Shown: positions 1 to 7,018 of the stretch, piece after piece
Layout of the letters: each line of letters opens with the position of its first letter
Position numbering within the stretch: the first letter of the stretch is position 1
From: Natronosalvus caseinilyticus
GTDB lineage: Archaea > Halobacteriota > Halobacteria > Halobacteriales > Natrialbaceae
Length of the DNA stretch: 64,000 bases
Assembly (NCBI RefSeq): GCF_017357105.1
Contig: NZ_CP071596.1
Coordinates: 3,410,001-3,474,000 of the forward strand
Reading direction: 5' to 3'
The notes under the pieces: model-generated
Databases searched by the model: none
What the model was told of the DNA's origin: nothing
The model's input: the letters and a program-made list of their open reading frames with translations, nothing else
Translations under genes and position numbers: made by a program

Positions 1-244
1 CGACGTGGTCGAGGGCCATGTCGAACCCGTAGTAGCGCTCCAGCTCGTCGCCCGTCGCGGTCGGTCGAACCTTGAGCATCGCGTACCCCTCGCGGTTCTG
101 GGCGACGGCCGCCGTGGTCCCGTCGCGGTCGAACTCGAGCACCCGTTCGTCGTCCGTCTCGCTGTAGGTCGCGGTGATGCCGTTCGCTTCGGCACGCGTT
201 TCGGCGTCAGCGTCGCCATCGCCTTCCGCTCGCTCGTCGGTCAT
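1..244 (-). CDS. DUF7111-like haloarchaeal protein, N-terminal part
   Basis: The gene runs off the left edge, so only about 81 N-terminal residues are visible. They begin MTDERAEGDGD, an acidic leader, followed by a compact beta-rich stretch with TATYSETDDERVLEF and REGYAMLKVRP. The pattern resembles the haloarchaeal family I know as DUF7111, whose function is unknown; the name is from memory. The start is an ATG, and an AT-rich box (cgatactttc on the minus strand) lies about 30 bases upstream, as expected for a leaderless transcript. It is divergent from the cupredoxin gene, and the 160 bases between them carry both promoters. Confidence 0.7.
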   Translation of the reverse strand, partial: MTDERAEGDGDADAETRAEANGITATYSETDDERVLEFDRDGTTAAVAQNREGYAMLKVRPTATGDELERYYGFDMALDHV

Positions 245-404
245 ACGACGCGATTTCGGGGGGTAGGTACGCGAAAGTATCGGTTCTGGTCTCCTGGACA
301 GGCGATTGACTCGTCTCGACGGTAGTGTCGAACCACATGATAATCATTCCTTGACGAGAGTATGGATCCCGTACTTATTCGACCGGCTCTCGAGTGTCGA
401 CCCG

Positions 405-1076
405 ATGACGCGCTCGAGACTCGTTTCGCGACGCCAATTCGTGGTCCTCCTCGGAGCGACTACGGGGTCGTCGCTCGTGGCCGGGTGTCTGGCAGAGGAG
501 GAGCCTGAATCCGACGACGGTCCGGCGAACGAACGCGACGACACGACAACCGAAGCGAACGATTCCGACGAGTCCCCGACCGGTGAGAACGAAACGGACG
601 GCGACGAATCCAATAGCGACGGCGAGACAACAGAGGACGACGGCCGATCCGACTCCGAATCCGACGCAGACAGAGATACCGAGGATGGCGACAGCGATGG
701 AGCGGAGGAAACGGATGGTTCCGGCGAGACGGCCCCGACGGACGTCGACGAGTTCGTCTTCGAAGCCCGGACGTCTCACTTCACGGGGCTCGAACCGTCC
801 GCCATCGCCGACGAACGAAATCCGACGCTCGTGCTCACTGAAGGGGAGCGGTACACGATCACCTGGCACAACGCGGACGGACACGTGCACAACGTCGAAA
901 TCCGTGACGAAAACGAGGACGTCGTCCGGGACTACCGAACTGAACCAACGGATGCCGAGTCACAGTCGCTCACGTTCGAGGCGACCGCCGACGCGGCGGC
1001 GTACGTCTGCGACCTACACGACTCCTGGGGCCAGCGCGGGTCCATCGACGTCGTTTCCGACGGTGGCGGTGCGTAG
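405..1076 (+). CDS. Tat-exported lipoprotein with cupredoxin (halocyanin-like) domain, Gln axial ligand
   Basis: This 223-residue protein probably carries electrons or copper at the outer face of the membrane. Twin arginines (R9 R10) precede a hydrophobic stretch and a lipobox LVAGC with Cys28, so a Tat-exported, lipid-anchored protein is likely. Residues 29-115 are a Ser/Glu/Asp/Thr-rich linker. Residues 118-220 form a type I copper fold with H162 (HVHNVE), C202 and H205 (YVCDLH). The position usually held by the axial Met, eight after the Cys, is Gln210 (SWGQRG). The ATG at 405 is preferred over the upstream TTG because it gives a clean Tat signal. Confidence 0.85.
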   Translation: MTRSRLVSRRQFVVLLGATTGSSLVAGCLAEEEPESDDGPANERDDTTTEANDSDESPTGENETDGDESNSDGETTEDDGRSDSESDADRDTEDGDSDGAEETDGSGETAPTDVDEFVFEARTSHFTGLEPSAIADERNPTLVLTEGERYTITWHNADGHVHNVEIRDENEDVVRDYRTEPTDAESQSLTFEATADAAAYVCDLHDSWGQRGSIDVVSDGGGA

Positions 1077-1158
1077 TCGGTGCTCGAGGGTTGGTGAACG
1101 CGCACGCGAACATGTTGTCACGCGAGAAAACCCGGACACGAGAGTACGGTATACGAGA

Positions 1159-1191
1159 GTACGAACAGCGTACGAACAGCGTACGAACAGC
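1159..1191 (+). repeat. 11-bp perfect tandem repeat, three copies
   Basis: The unit gtacgaacagc occurs three times head to tail. It is preceded by two copies of gagagtacg separated by a short spacer that contains gtatac. The array lies between the cupredoxin gene and the membrane HExxH gene. The repeat may be simple replication slippage or a cluster of binding sites. Confidence 0.85.
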
Positions 1192-1299
1192 GAGCGCGAC
1201 CGCAAGCGTACTCGAGTCGATCACCGCCCGCCGAAACGCGACAGCCGTCCGAATCGATACCCCTAACTCGTTCGTCACGAACTGCCACCTGTCGCAGCC

Positions 1300-2262
1300 G
1301 TGACCGCTACCGACGATCGATCGTCCTATCAGCACCTCGCGAGCCTGCGGGCTCCGCGGTCGGCTGCTGGCCGCTGGGCGCTCTGCTCGGCGGTCGCATT
1401 CCTGTACAGCTGGTACGTCGCACTCGACCTCCACGGCGCCGCTCTCGGCCGTCCGTTCGACGGCGTCGTCGTCGATCCGTCGGCCCTGGCGAGCGGACTC
1501 GAGGTCGTCGCGCTCGTCGTCGGCGCGTTCTTCGTCGTGGCCGTTCCCCACGAACTCCTCCACGGCGTGGTCATGCGTCACTTCGGCGGCCGACCACGCT
1601 ACGGCGTTCGGACGGCCCGGTTCGGGATTCCCTACGCCTACGCCGAGACGCGAACCGACTACGGCCGCAATCAGATGGTCGCCATCCTGGTCGCTCCCGT
1701 CGTCGTCATCTCGGTCGTCGGATTCGCGCTCGCGGTCGCCCTGGGCGCTCGATGGCCGCTCGTCCTCCTCGCCGCCAACGTCGCGGGATCCGTCGGGGAC
1801 TGCTGGATGGCCAGCCGGCTGCTTGAGTACCCCGAGTGCGTTCGCGTCGGGCCGGTGCCTGCCGATGGGGGCGGAGACGAGGACGGCGACGGAAACGAAG
1901 ACAGAAACGAAGACGTAGACGGGGACGAGAACAGGGACGGAGCACTCGCAATCTACGGCCGTTCTACAGGCTCACAGTCGAGGCCACCCGCTCGAGTCGC
2001 CCACTCCTTTCTCGTCGGAACCGTCGGGACGGTCGTCGCAACCGCGCTGGGGGTCGTCGTCCTCGTGTTCGTCTCGCTCGCGTTCGATTCGGGGGCCGTC
2101 GTGCTCGGCGACGGCGACGGGAACTGGCTCCTCTTCCGTCACGAACCGACGGCCGACCGGGGCGTACTGATCGAGGTCGGCCACCGGGTCGTCGCGGCGC
2201 TCGGAGCGATCGGTGGAATCCTCTGGCTCGGCGTCGGCAGGGGACTCGAGGCGCCACGCTGA
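1300..2262 (+). CDS. Membrane HExxH protein, DUF3267-like putative metalloprotease
   Basis: The 320-residue protein has hydrophobic segments near 25-42, 62-85, 125-150 and 155-170, then two more near the C-terminus. HELLH at residues 84-88 sits at the end of a transmembrane helix, the arrangement of DUF3267-type putative intramembrane zinc metalloproteases. A very acidic, Asn/Gly-rich insert encoded near 1860-1950 separates the core from the last two helices. Substrate and true activity are unknown. The start is GTG, with no obvious Shine-Dalgarno sequence. Protease activity is inferred from the motif and topology alone. Confidence 0.65.
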   Translation: MTATDDRSSYQHLASLRAPRSAAGRWALCSAVAFLYSWYVALDLHGAALGRPFDGVVVDPSALASGLEVVALVVGAFFVVAVPHELLHGVVMRHFGGRPRYGVRTARFGIPYAYAETRTDYGRNQMVAILVAPVVVISVVGFALAVALGARWPLVLLAANVAGSVGDCWMASRLLEYPECVRVGPVPADGGGDEDGDGNEDRNEDVDGDENRDGALAIYGRSTGSQSRPPARVAHSFLVGTVGTVVATALGVVVLVFVSLAFDSGAVVLGDGDGNWLLFRHEPTADRGVLIEVGHRVVAALGAIGGILWLGVGRGLEAPR

Positions 2263-2374
2263 GCGCTCGTCGAGTTCGATGATCGATCATCGTGTGGGGT
2301 CGGAGCGCACGAGCGCTGGGGTTCCCAGACCGGCAGAGACCTGTTCAGGACAACTCAGATCTATACAGACCAGC

Positions 2375-3331
2375 TCAAACCAGCTTCTTGACGAGGCCGT
2401 AGGCGGCATCCCGGAGACTGTCGGGAAGGAAGCGCGCGTAGAGGCCGTACTCAGCGAGCGGGCCGACCGGGTACCGGGCCGGCGGCTCTGGACACGTCCC
2501 CGCGTGGACGATGGCCGCAGCGACGTCCTCGGGGTCGGAGGCGAGCGGCCCGCCACCGCCGACGAGCTGGCTCTCCTCGATGATCTCGTAGAGCGACTCG
2601 TAGGCTGACGTTTGGTCGTCCGGCACTTCCTCCTCGACCCGCTCGGTGAACGAGGTCTCGACCGGCCCTGGTTCGATCACCACGACGTCGATTCCGAACC
2701 CCTCGACCTCCGCGCGGAGCGCGTCGCTCATCGCCTCGAGTGCATGTTTCGATCCCGAGTAGGGGCCGGTGCCGGCGAAGGAGAGGCGACCGAGCACGGA
2801 GGAAACGTTGACGATCCGGCCGGATCCCTGCGCTCGCATGTGCGGAAGCGCCGCGCGAGCGAGGCGGTGCGGGCCGTAGACGTTCACGTCGAACTGATGG
2901 TGGAGGTCAGCCGTCGACGTGTCCTCGATCGGCCCCATCTGGGCGTAGCCGGCGTTGTTGACCAGACAGTCGATCGCGCCGCCGACGTCGACCGTTCGCT
3001 CGACGACGCGAGCAACCTGGCCGGGGTCGGTGACGTCCAGTTCGAGCGTCTCACACCCGGCGTCGGCGAGGTCCTCGATGTCGGCCGTGTCGCGAGCGGT
3101 CGCGACGACCCGCCAGTTCTCGTCCAGGAACGCGCGGGCGGTCGCCTTGCCGATTCCCGAGGAGCAGCCGGTGATCAGGACGCACCGCTTTCGCGTGTAC
3201 CCTTCGGTGTCTCGAGCGGCTTCGTCTGTCCCCGTGCGGGACGCGTCTCCGGCCCGGTCGATACCCTCGCGGTCGGCGGATGGCTCGTCGGTGGCCACCC
3301 TGTCTGCGTCGTCCGCCGCTGCCTTCGTCAT
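2375..3331 (-). CDS. Short-chain dehydrogenase/reductase (SDR)
   Basis: A classical SDR of 318 residues, acting as an NAD(P)-dependent oxidoreductase on an unidentified alcohol or ketone. An acidic N-terminal extension of about 55 residues precedes the Rossmann fold. The nucleotide-binding motif is TGCSSGIG, followed by NNAGYA, a catalytic Ser in VNVSSV and the YSGSK Tyr/Lys pair. The ATG at 3331 is chosen because an AT-rich element (atactta) lies about 27 bases upstream. The reading frame is open further upstream, but that stretch is arginine/proline-rich and not halophilic in character. It is divergent from the LysE exporter. Confidence 0.9.
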   Translation of the reverse strand: MTKAAADDADRVATDEPSADREGIDRAGDASRTGTDEAARDTEGYTRKRCVLITGCSSGIGKATARAFLDENWRVVATARDTADIEDLADAGCETLELDVTDPGQVARVVERTVDVGGAIDCLVNNAGYAQMGPIEDTSTADLHHQFDVNVYGPHRLARAALPHMRAQGSGRIVNVSSVLGRLSFAGTGPYSGSKHALEAMSDALRAEVEGFGIDVVVIEPGPVETSFTERVEEEVPDDQTSAYESLYEIIEESQLVGGGGPLASDPEDVAAAIVHAGTCPEPPARYPVGPLAEYGLYARFLPDSLRDAAYGLVKKLV

Positions 3332-3492
3332 AGGAGACTGATTCGAGCGAGGGGGCCTAAGTATCGACGGTTTGTCGCGCTGCGTGGAATCGCTCGAATG
3401 AGGAGGGACTCGAGACAGGCGAGGACGAACTCGAGGCGAAAACGGGCGACCCCGACGAACTTTTATCGCTGCCGACACGAGAGACGGTAGCT

Positions 3493-4173
3493 GTGTCGCC
3501 GACTCTCACCTCACTCGCTGCGGGCGTCGTCTTCGGAATCGCTCTCGCCGCACCGCCCGGCCCGATGAACGCGATCATCGCCGAGGAGAGCGTGCTTCGA
3601 GGCTGGGGCGCCGGATTCAGGGCCGGCCTCGGGGCGATGATCGCCGACGTCCTCTTTCTCGTCCTCGCGTTTGTCGGCGTCGTCGCCGTCGTCGAGCGCT
3701 ACGGCGCCCTCCAGTCGGTACTCTACCTCCTCGGGGGCGTCCTCATGCTCGTCTTCGCGGTCGGCGCCTGGCGGGAGGCCCGCGGCGCCGCGTCGTTCAC
3801 CGACGACCTCGAGGCGGGAGCGACCGGCTTCCAGAAGGCGTTCGTCCTCGCTGCGACGAACCCGTTCCAGATCGGCTTCTGGCTCACCGTTGGCGTCGGC
3901 CTCATCAAGCCGGGCACGCTCGACGTGCTCGCCCACGTTCCCGGGATCGGCGATGCGCTCGCCGGATCGTTCGTCGTCGAGACCGGCAGTTTCGCCCTCC
4001 TGGTCGGCTTTTTCGGTGGAATCGTCCTCTGGATTACGACCTACCCGGCGGCGCTGGCCCGAGCCGGTCGACGCGTCGACGCCTTCGCCCCCGCGGTAGC
4101 CCTGGTGAGCGGCCTCGTTCTCGCCGGATTTGGCGTCCTGTTTCTCGGCCTCGGCGTGATGGGCCTCGTGTGA
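3493..4173 (+). CDS. LysE/RhtB-family amino acid exporter
   Basis: This 226-residue membrane protein has six predicted helices. Its N-terminus (GIALAAPPGPMNAIIAEES) carries the PPGP signature of the LysE/RhtB superfamily, which exports amino acids or small metabolites. The substrate cannot be told from sequence. A GTG start is used, with ttttatcg about 30 bases upstream as a likely TATA element. The PAP2 gene follows on the same strand but has its own promoter, so co-transcription is not required. Confidence 0.85.
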   Translation: MSPTLTSLAAGVVFGIALAAPPGPMNAIIAEESVLRGWGAGFRAGLGAMIADVLFLVLAFVGVVAVVERYGALQSVLYLLGGVLMLVFAVGAWREARGAASFTDDLEAGATGFQKAFVLAATNPFQIGFWLTVGVGLIKPGTLDVLAHVPGIGDALAGSFVVETGSFALLVGFFGGIVLWITTYPAALARAGRRVDAFAPAVALVSGLVLAGFGVLFLGLGVMGLV

Positions 4174-4204
4174 GAAGGGTGTCCGTCGTTCCGGTTGGAA
4201 CAAG

Positions 4205-4214
4205 CGTTTATAGG
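4205..4214 (+). promoter_or_regulatory. TATA box of the PAP2 gene
   Basis: cgtttatagg is centred 28 bases before the ATG at 4237. That spacing implies a leaderless transcript and decides the start over the TTG at 4195. Confidence 0.6.
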
Positions 4215-4236
4215 CTCCATCGTGAACGTGGAAGCG

Positions 4237-5142
4237 ATGAGCCCTGGAACCGACGTGATCCAGCCAGTCCAGTCGACAGTCCCGGACTGGCAGGCCATCC
4301 TGGTCGCCCTGCTCACCCAGCTCGGCGACGTCTGGTTCGTCGCCGTCGTCCTCCTGGGGCTGTACTGGTTCCACCCGTCGAAACGCCGCCAGGTCGCCAC
4401 GCTCGCCGGGGTGATGCTCTCGGGAATCGGCATCTACCGCGGCTTCAAGGCACTGTTCGCGATTCCCCGCCCGGACGAGCCGCTCCGGGACCCGGAGACG
4501 GTCTCGACGATGGTCCAGCCGCTGTACGAGGCGACGGCGACCGCGACCGGGTATGGCTTCCCGAGCGGGCACGCCACGACGAGCACGATCCTCTACTTCG
4601 GCTTGGCGGGCGTCCTCGCCGTCGGAAGCCGACGGACGCGATACGCCGCTGCCGCCGCCCTCGTCGCCACCGTCTCGGCGACTCGCGTCGTCCTCCGTGT
4701 CCACTACCTCCAGGACGTCGTCGCCGGCGTTGCCCTGGGATTGACGCTGCTGGCCGGGACGCACCTCGTCCTCTCTCGCGTCGACACCGACGAACCCGCA
4801 GCGACCTTCGGGCTGGCCATCCTGTGTAGCGGGTTCTACCTGTACACCAGCGCCGCCGAACCGGACGCGATACTCCTGGCCGGAGCCACCCTTGGCGCGT
4901 TCGTCGGCTGGCAGGCGACCCGTTTCGACGGCAGCCGAATCCGGATGACGCCGTTCGGTCACCCCGTCTCGGGTCGCGCGCTGATCGCGGCGCTGTCGCT
5001 GGGCGCGGCACTCCTCGCCGTCGTGACGGTTACCCGGGTGCCCGCGCTGGCCGCGAGTCTCGTCGCGGGCCTGTTCACGGCGTTCGCGATCGGTGCACCC
5101 GTCGTGCGCCCCTCGAGCCTCGAACGTCTCGTTCCGGCGTGA
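4237..5142 (+). CDS. PAP2-family membrane phosphatase
   Basis: An integral membrane phosphatase of 301 residues, probably acting on phospholipid or isoprenoid phosphates. The three-part PAP2 signature is intact: KALFAIPRP (K-x6-RP), GFPSGHATT (PSGH) and SATRVVLRVHYLQD, which is close to SR-x5-H-x3-D with the first position relaxed. Several extra hydrophobic segments after the catalytic core suggest 8-10 helices in all. The in-frame TTG at 4195 lies upstream of the TATA box, so the ATG at 4237 is preferred. Confidence 0.88.
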   Translation: MSPGTDVIQPVQSTVPDWQAILVALLTQLGDVWFVAVVLLGLYWFHPSKRRQVATLAGVMLSGIGIYRGFKALFAIPRPDEPLRDPETVSTMVQPLYEATATATGYGFPSGHATTSTILYFGLAGVLAVGSRRTRYAAAAALVATVSATRVVLRVHYLQDVVAGVALGLTLLAGTHLVLSRVDTDEPAATFGLAILCSGFYLYTSAAEPDAILLAGATLGAFVGWQATRFDGSRIRMTPFGHPVSGRALIAALSLGAALLAVVTVTRVPALAASLVAGLFTAFAIGAPVVRPSSLERLVPA

Positions 5143-5202
5143 TCTGGGTTGATTATTAGAGAAAACATATAGTGGCTGGCGAATAACTGGCTATCTGAAG
5201 GT

Positions 5203-6870
5203 ATGGTTTCGTCGAGCACCCGTTTCGTCACCAGTCTCCTCTTCGTCTTCGTCGTGACCACGGCCAGTGTCGTGGGGATCGTCGCCGGAACCGCGATAGC
5301 GGTGGCCACGGGAGACGACGACATCGACGGCTCGAGCGTGGGTACGCTGCTCGAGTCGACGACTCTGCCAGTCGACGATCTGGACGACGATCCGGACGAC
5401 GATATCGAAGAGACGAACGAGACGGTCAACGAGACGACGGACTCGGACGAAAACGTAACTGACGGAAACGTAACCGACGGGAGTGAGAACACCACCGACG
5501 CCGTCGAAGACGAAACCGACGACACAGTCGACACCGACGAAAATCAAACCGACGACGTCGATGGGACGGCTGAATCCGACGAAACCGTGACCGACGATGG
5601 AGACGACGTGGTTGCAGACTCGAGTGACACGCTCGAAAACACGACTGACGGAACTACTGAGACAGTCGACGACACGACGGCCTCGACGGAGATGGTAGTC
5701 GAAACGACAGAAAACACTACCGAATCCGTCGAGGATACCACGAACGATACTACCGAAACCGTCGAGAACACGACTAACGAGACGGTCGACGCGATCGAGG
5801 ACACCACGACCACCGACGCCGTAAACGAACTCGAGACCACGACTACGACCACGCTCTCGGGCACTTCCCTGCTCGAGACGCGACTCGACGCCGACGTGAG
5901 CGTCGACGCGTCCGCCGATGACGTGAAATTCGATGACGACGCAGACGAATCGCTCGAGGGTACTGGGACGGCGGTCGACGGGGAAAGTGACGGGACCGAA
6001 GCCACTGAGGGGGACGGGGATCGAAATGACGACGCCACGACCACCACCGACGATAGCGGGTCCGGATTCGGCTCCGCTTCGAGTCCCGAGACGCAACACG
6101 CCGTCAACGGTGTGCTCGTTGGGTTACTCGGGGCGGTAGCCGTGTCGGGAATGGGGGTTAGTGCTGGTGCCGGCGCGGGTGCCGGCGCCGGCGCCGGGAC
6201 GAGCGCAACGAACGCCGTCGCCAGCTGGACCGGCAGCCAGCCTCGTCGATGGCTGGCCGCGCTCCGGAACGCCCTCCCGGTCGAGGCGCTGGCCCTGCTC
6301 CGGTACAGCCGGTACGACGACTCGGATCCGCTCGAGAACGATCACCGGCGAACCGTCTTCGACACGATCACCGAGGAGCCGGGACTGTACCTCTCGGCGC
6401 TCAGCGACCGGAGCGGCGTCGCCCTGTCGACCGTTCGCCACCACGTCCGGGTGCTCGAGGACGAGAACCTGCTCACCTCAGTCAAGGTCGGGGGCAAGCG
6501 ACGCTACTTCCCGATCGAGGCGGACGGGGCAGACGGGATGGACGGAGTGGGCAGGACGGACGGGACGGACGGGGCCGACCACGAGCGATACGCCATCCTC
6601 GCCGAACCGGCCCGCCGACGAGTGCTCGAGGAGCTGGCCGCACTCGAGCACGCGTCCAACGGACGCCTCGCCGAGGCGCTCGACCTCGATCCGAGCACTG
6701 TCTCCCACCACCTCACGACGCTCGAAGAGGCGGGCTTCGTCGTCCGCGAGCGAGATGGCCGGGCCGTCCGCAATCGACTCTCCGAGGACGCCAGGTCGGC
6801 CCTGCTCGAGGCCGAAGGCGACGTCGACTCGAGCGACCCGGCGTCGGCTCCGGCTCCGGCGGACGACTGA
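5203..6870 (+). CDS. Membrane-tethered regulator: sequon-rich exterior stalk, TM helix, two winged-helix domains
   Basis: The 555-residue protein begins with a hydrophobic segment (about 7-34, signal or anchor). A long low-complexity stalk of Thr, Asp, Glu and Asn follows, to about residue 290, with 11 N-x-S/T sequons that I counted. A second hydrophobic helix (about 300-323) ends in an alternating Ala/Gly run. Two ArsR-type winged helices follow: residues 382-442 (STVRHHVRVLEDENLL) and 462-540 (STVSHHLTTLEEAGFV). The layout suggests an exported, glycosylated sensor with cytoplasmic DNA-binding domains. This is inference; ligand and targets are unknown. An acatatag element lies about 34 bases upstream. 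Confidence 0.8.
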   Translation: MVSSSTRFVTSLLFVFVVTTASVVGIVAGTAIAVATGDDDIDGSSVGTLLESTTLPVDDLDDDPDDDIEETNETVNETTDSDENVTDGNVTDGSENTTDAVEDETDDTVDTDENQTDDVDGTAESDETVTDDGDDVVADSSDTLENTTDGTTETVDDTTASTEMVVETTENTTESVEDTTNDTTETVENTTNETVDAIEDTTTTDAVNELETTTTTTLSGTSLLETRLDADVSVDASADDVKFDDDADESLEGTGTAVDGESDGTEATEGDGDRNDDATTTTDDSGSGFGSASSPETQHAVNGVLVGLLGAVAVSGMGVSAGAGAGAGAGAGTSATNAVASWTGSQPRRWLAALRNALPVEALALLRYSRYDDSDPLENDHRRTVFDTITEEPGLYLSALSDRSGVALSTVRHHVRVLEDENLLTSVKVGGKRRYFPIEADGADGMDGVGRTDGTDGADHERYAILAEPARRRVLEELAALEHASNGRLAEALDLDPSTVSHHLTTLEEAGFVVRERDGRAVRNRLSEDARSALLEAEGDVDSSDPASAPAPADD

Positions 6871-7003
6871 TCGCTCGACGACGACTGCGGACTGCCGCGT
6901 CGCGTGCTCGCGAACACGTACAGCGGCCGCGTCCGTCGGTTTCCCCGAAAGGGTTATCCGGGGCTCGGTCGTACCGGGGCCCAATGATCGTGCCTCGAGG
7001 ACC

Positions 7004-7012
7004 GGGAGGTGA
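7004..7012 (+). promoter_or_regulatory. Strong Shine-Dalgarno of topA
   Basis: gggaggtga lies six bases before the GTG at 7019. It is one of the few clear ribosome-binding sites in a window dominated by leaderless genes, and it fixes this start. Confidence 0.7.
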
Positions 7013-7018
7013 GACGCC

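Noticed and set aside
3511-4962. Long open frame (483 codons) antisense to the LysE and PAP2 genes
   Set aside because: It lies opposite two genes with clear membrane-protein motifs. Its acidic Glu/Arg-rich composition is what high-GC antisense frames produce.
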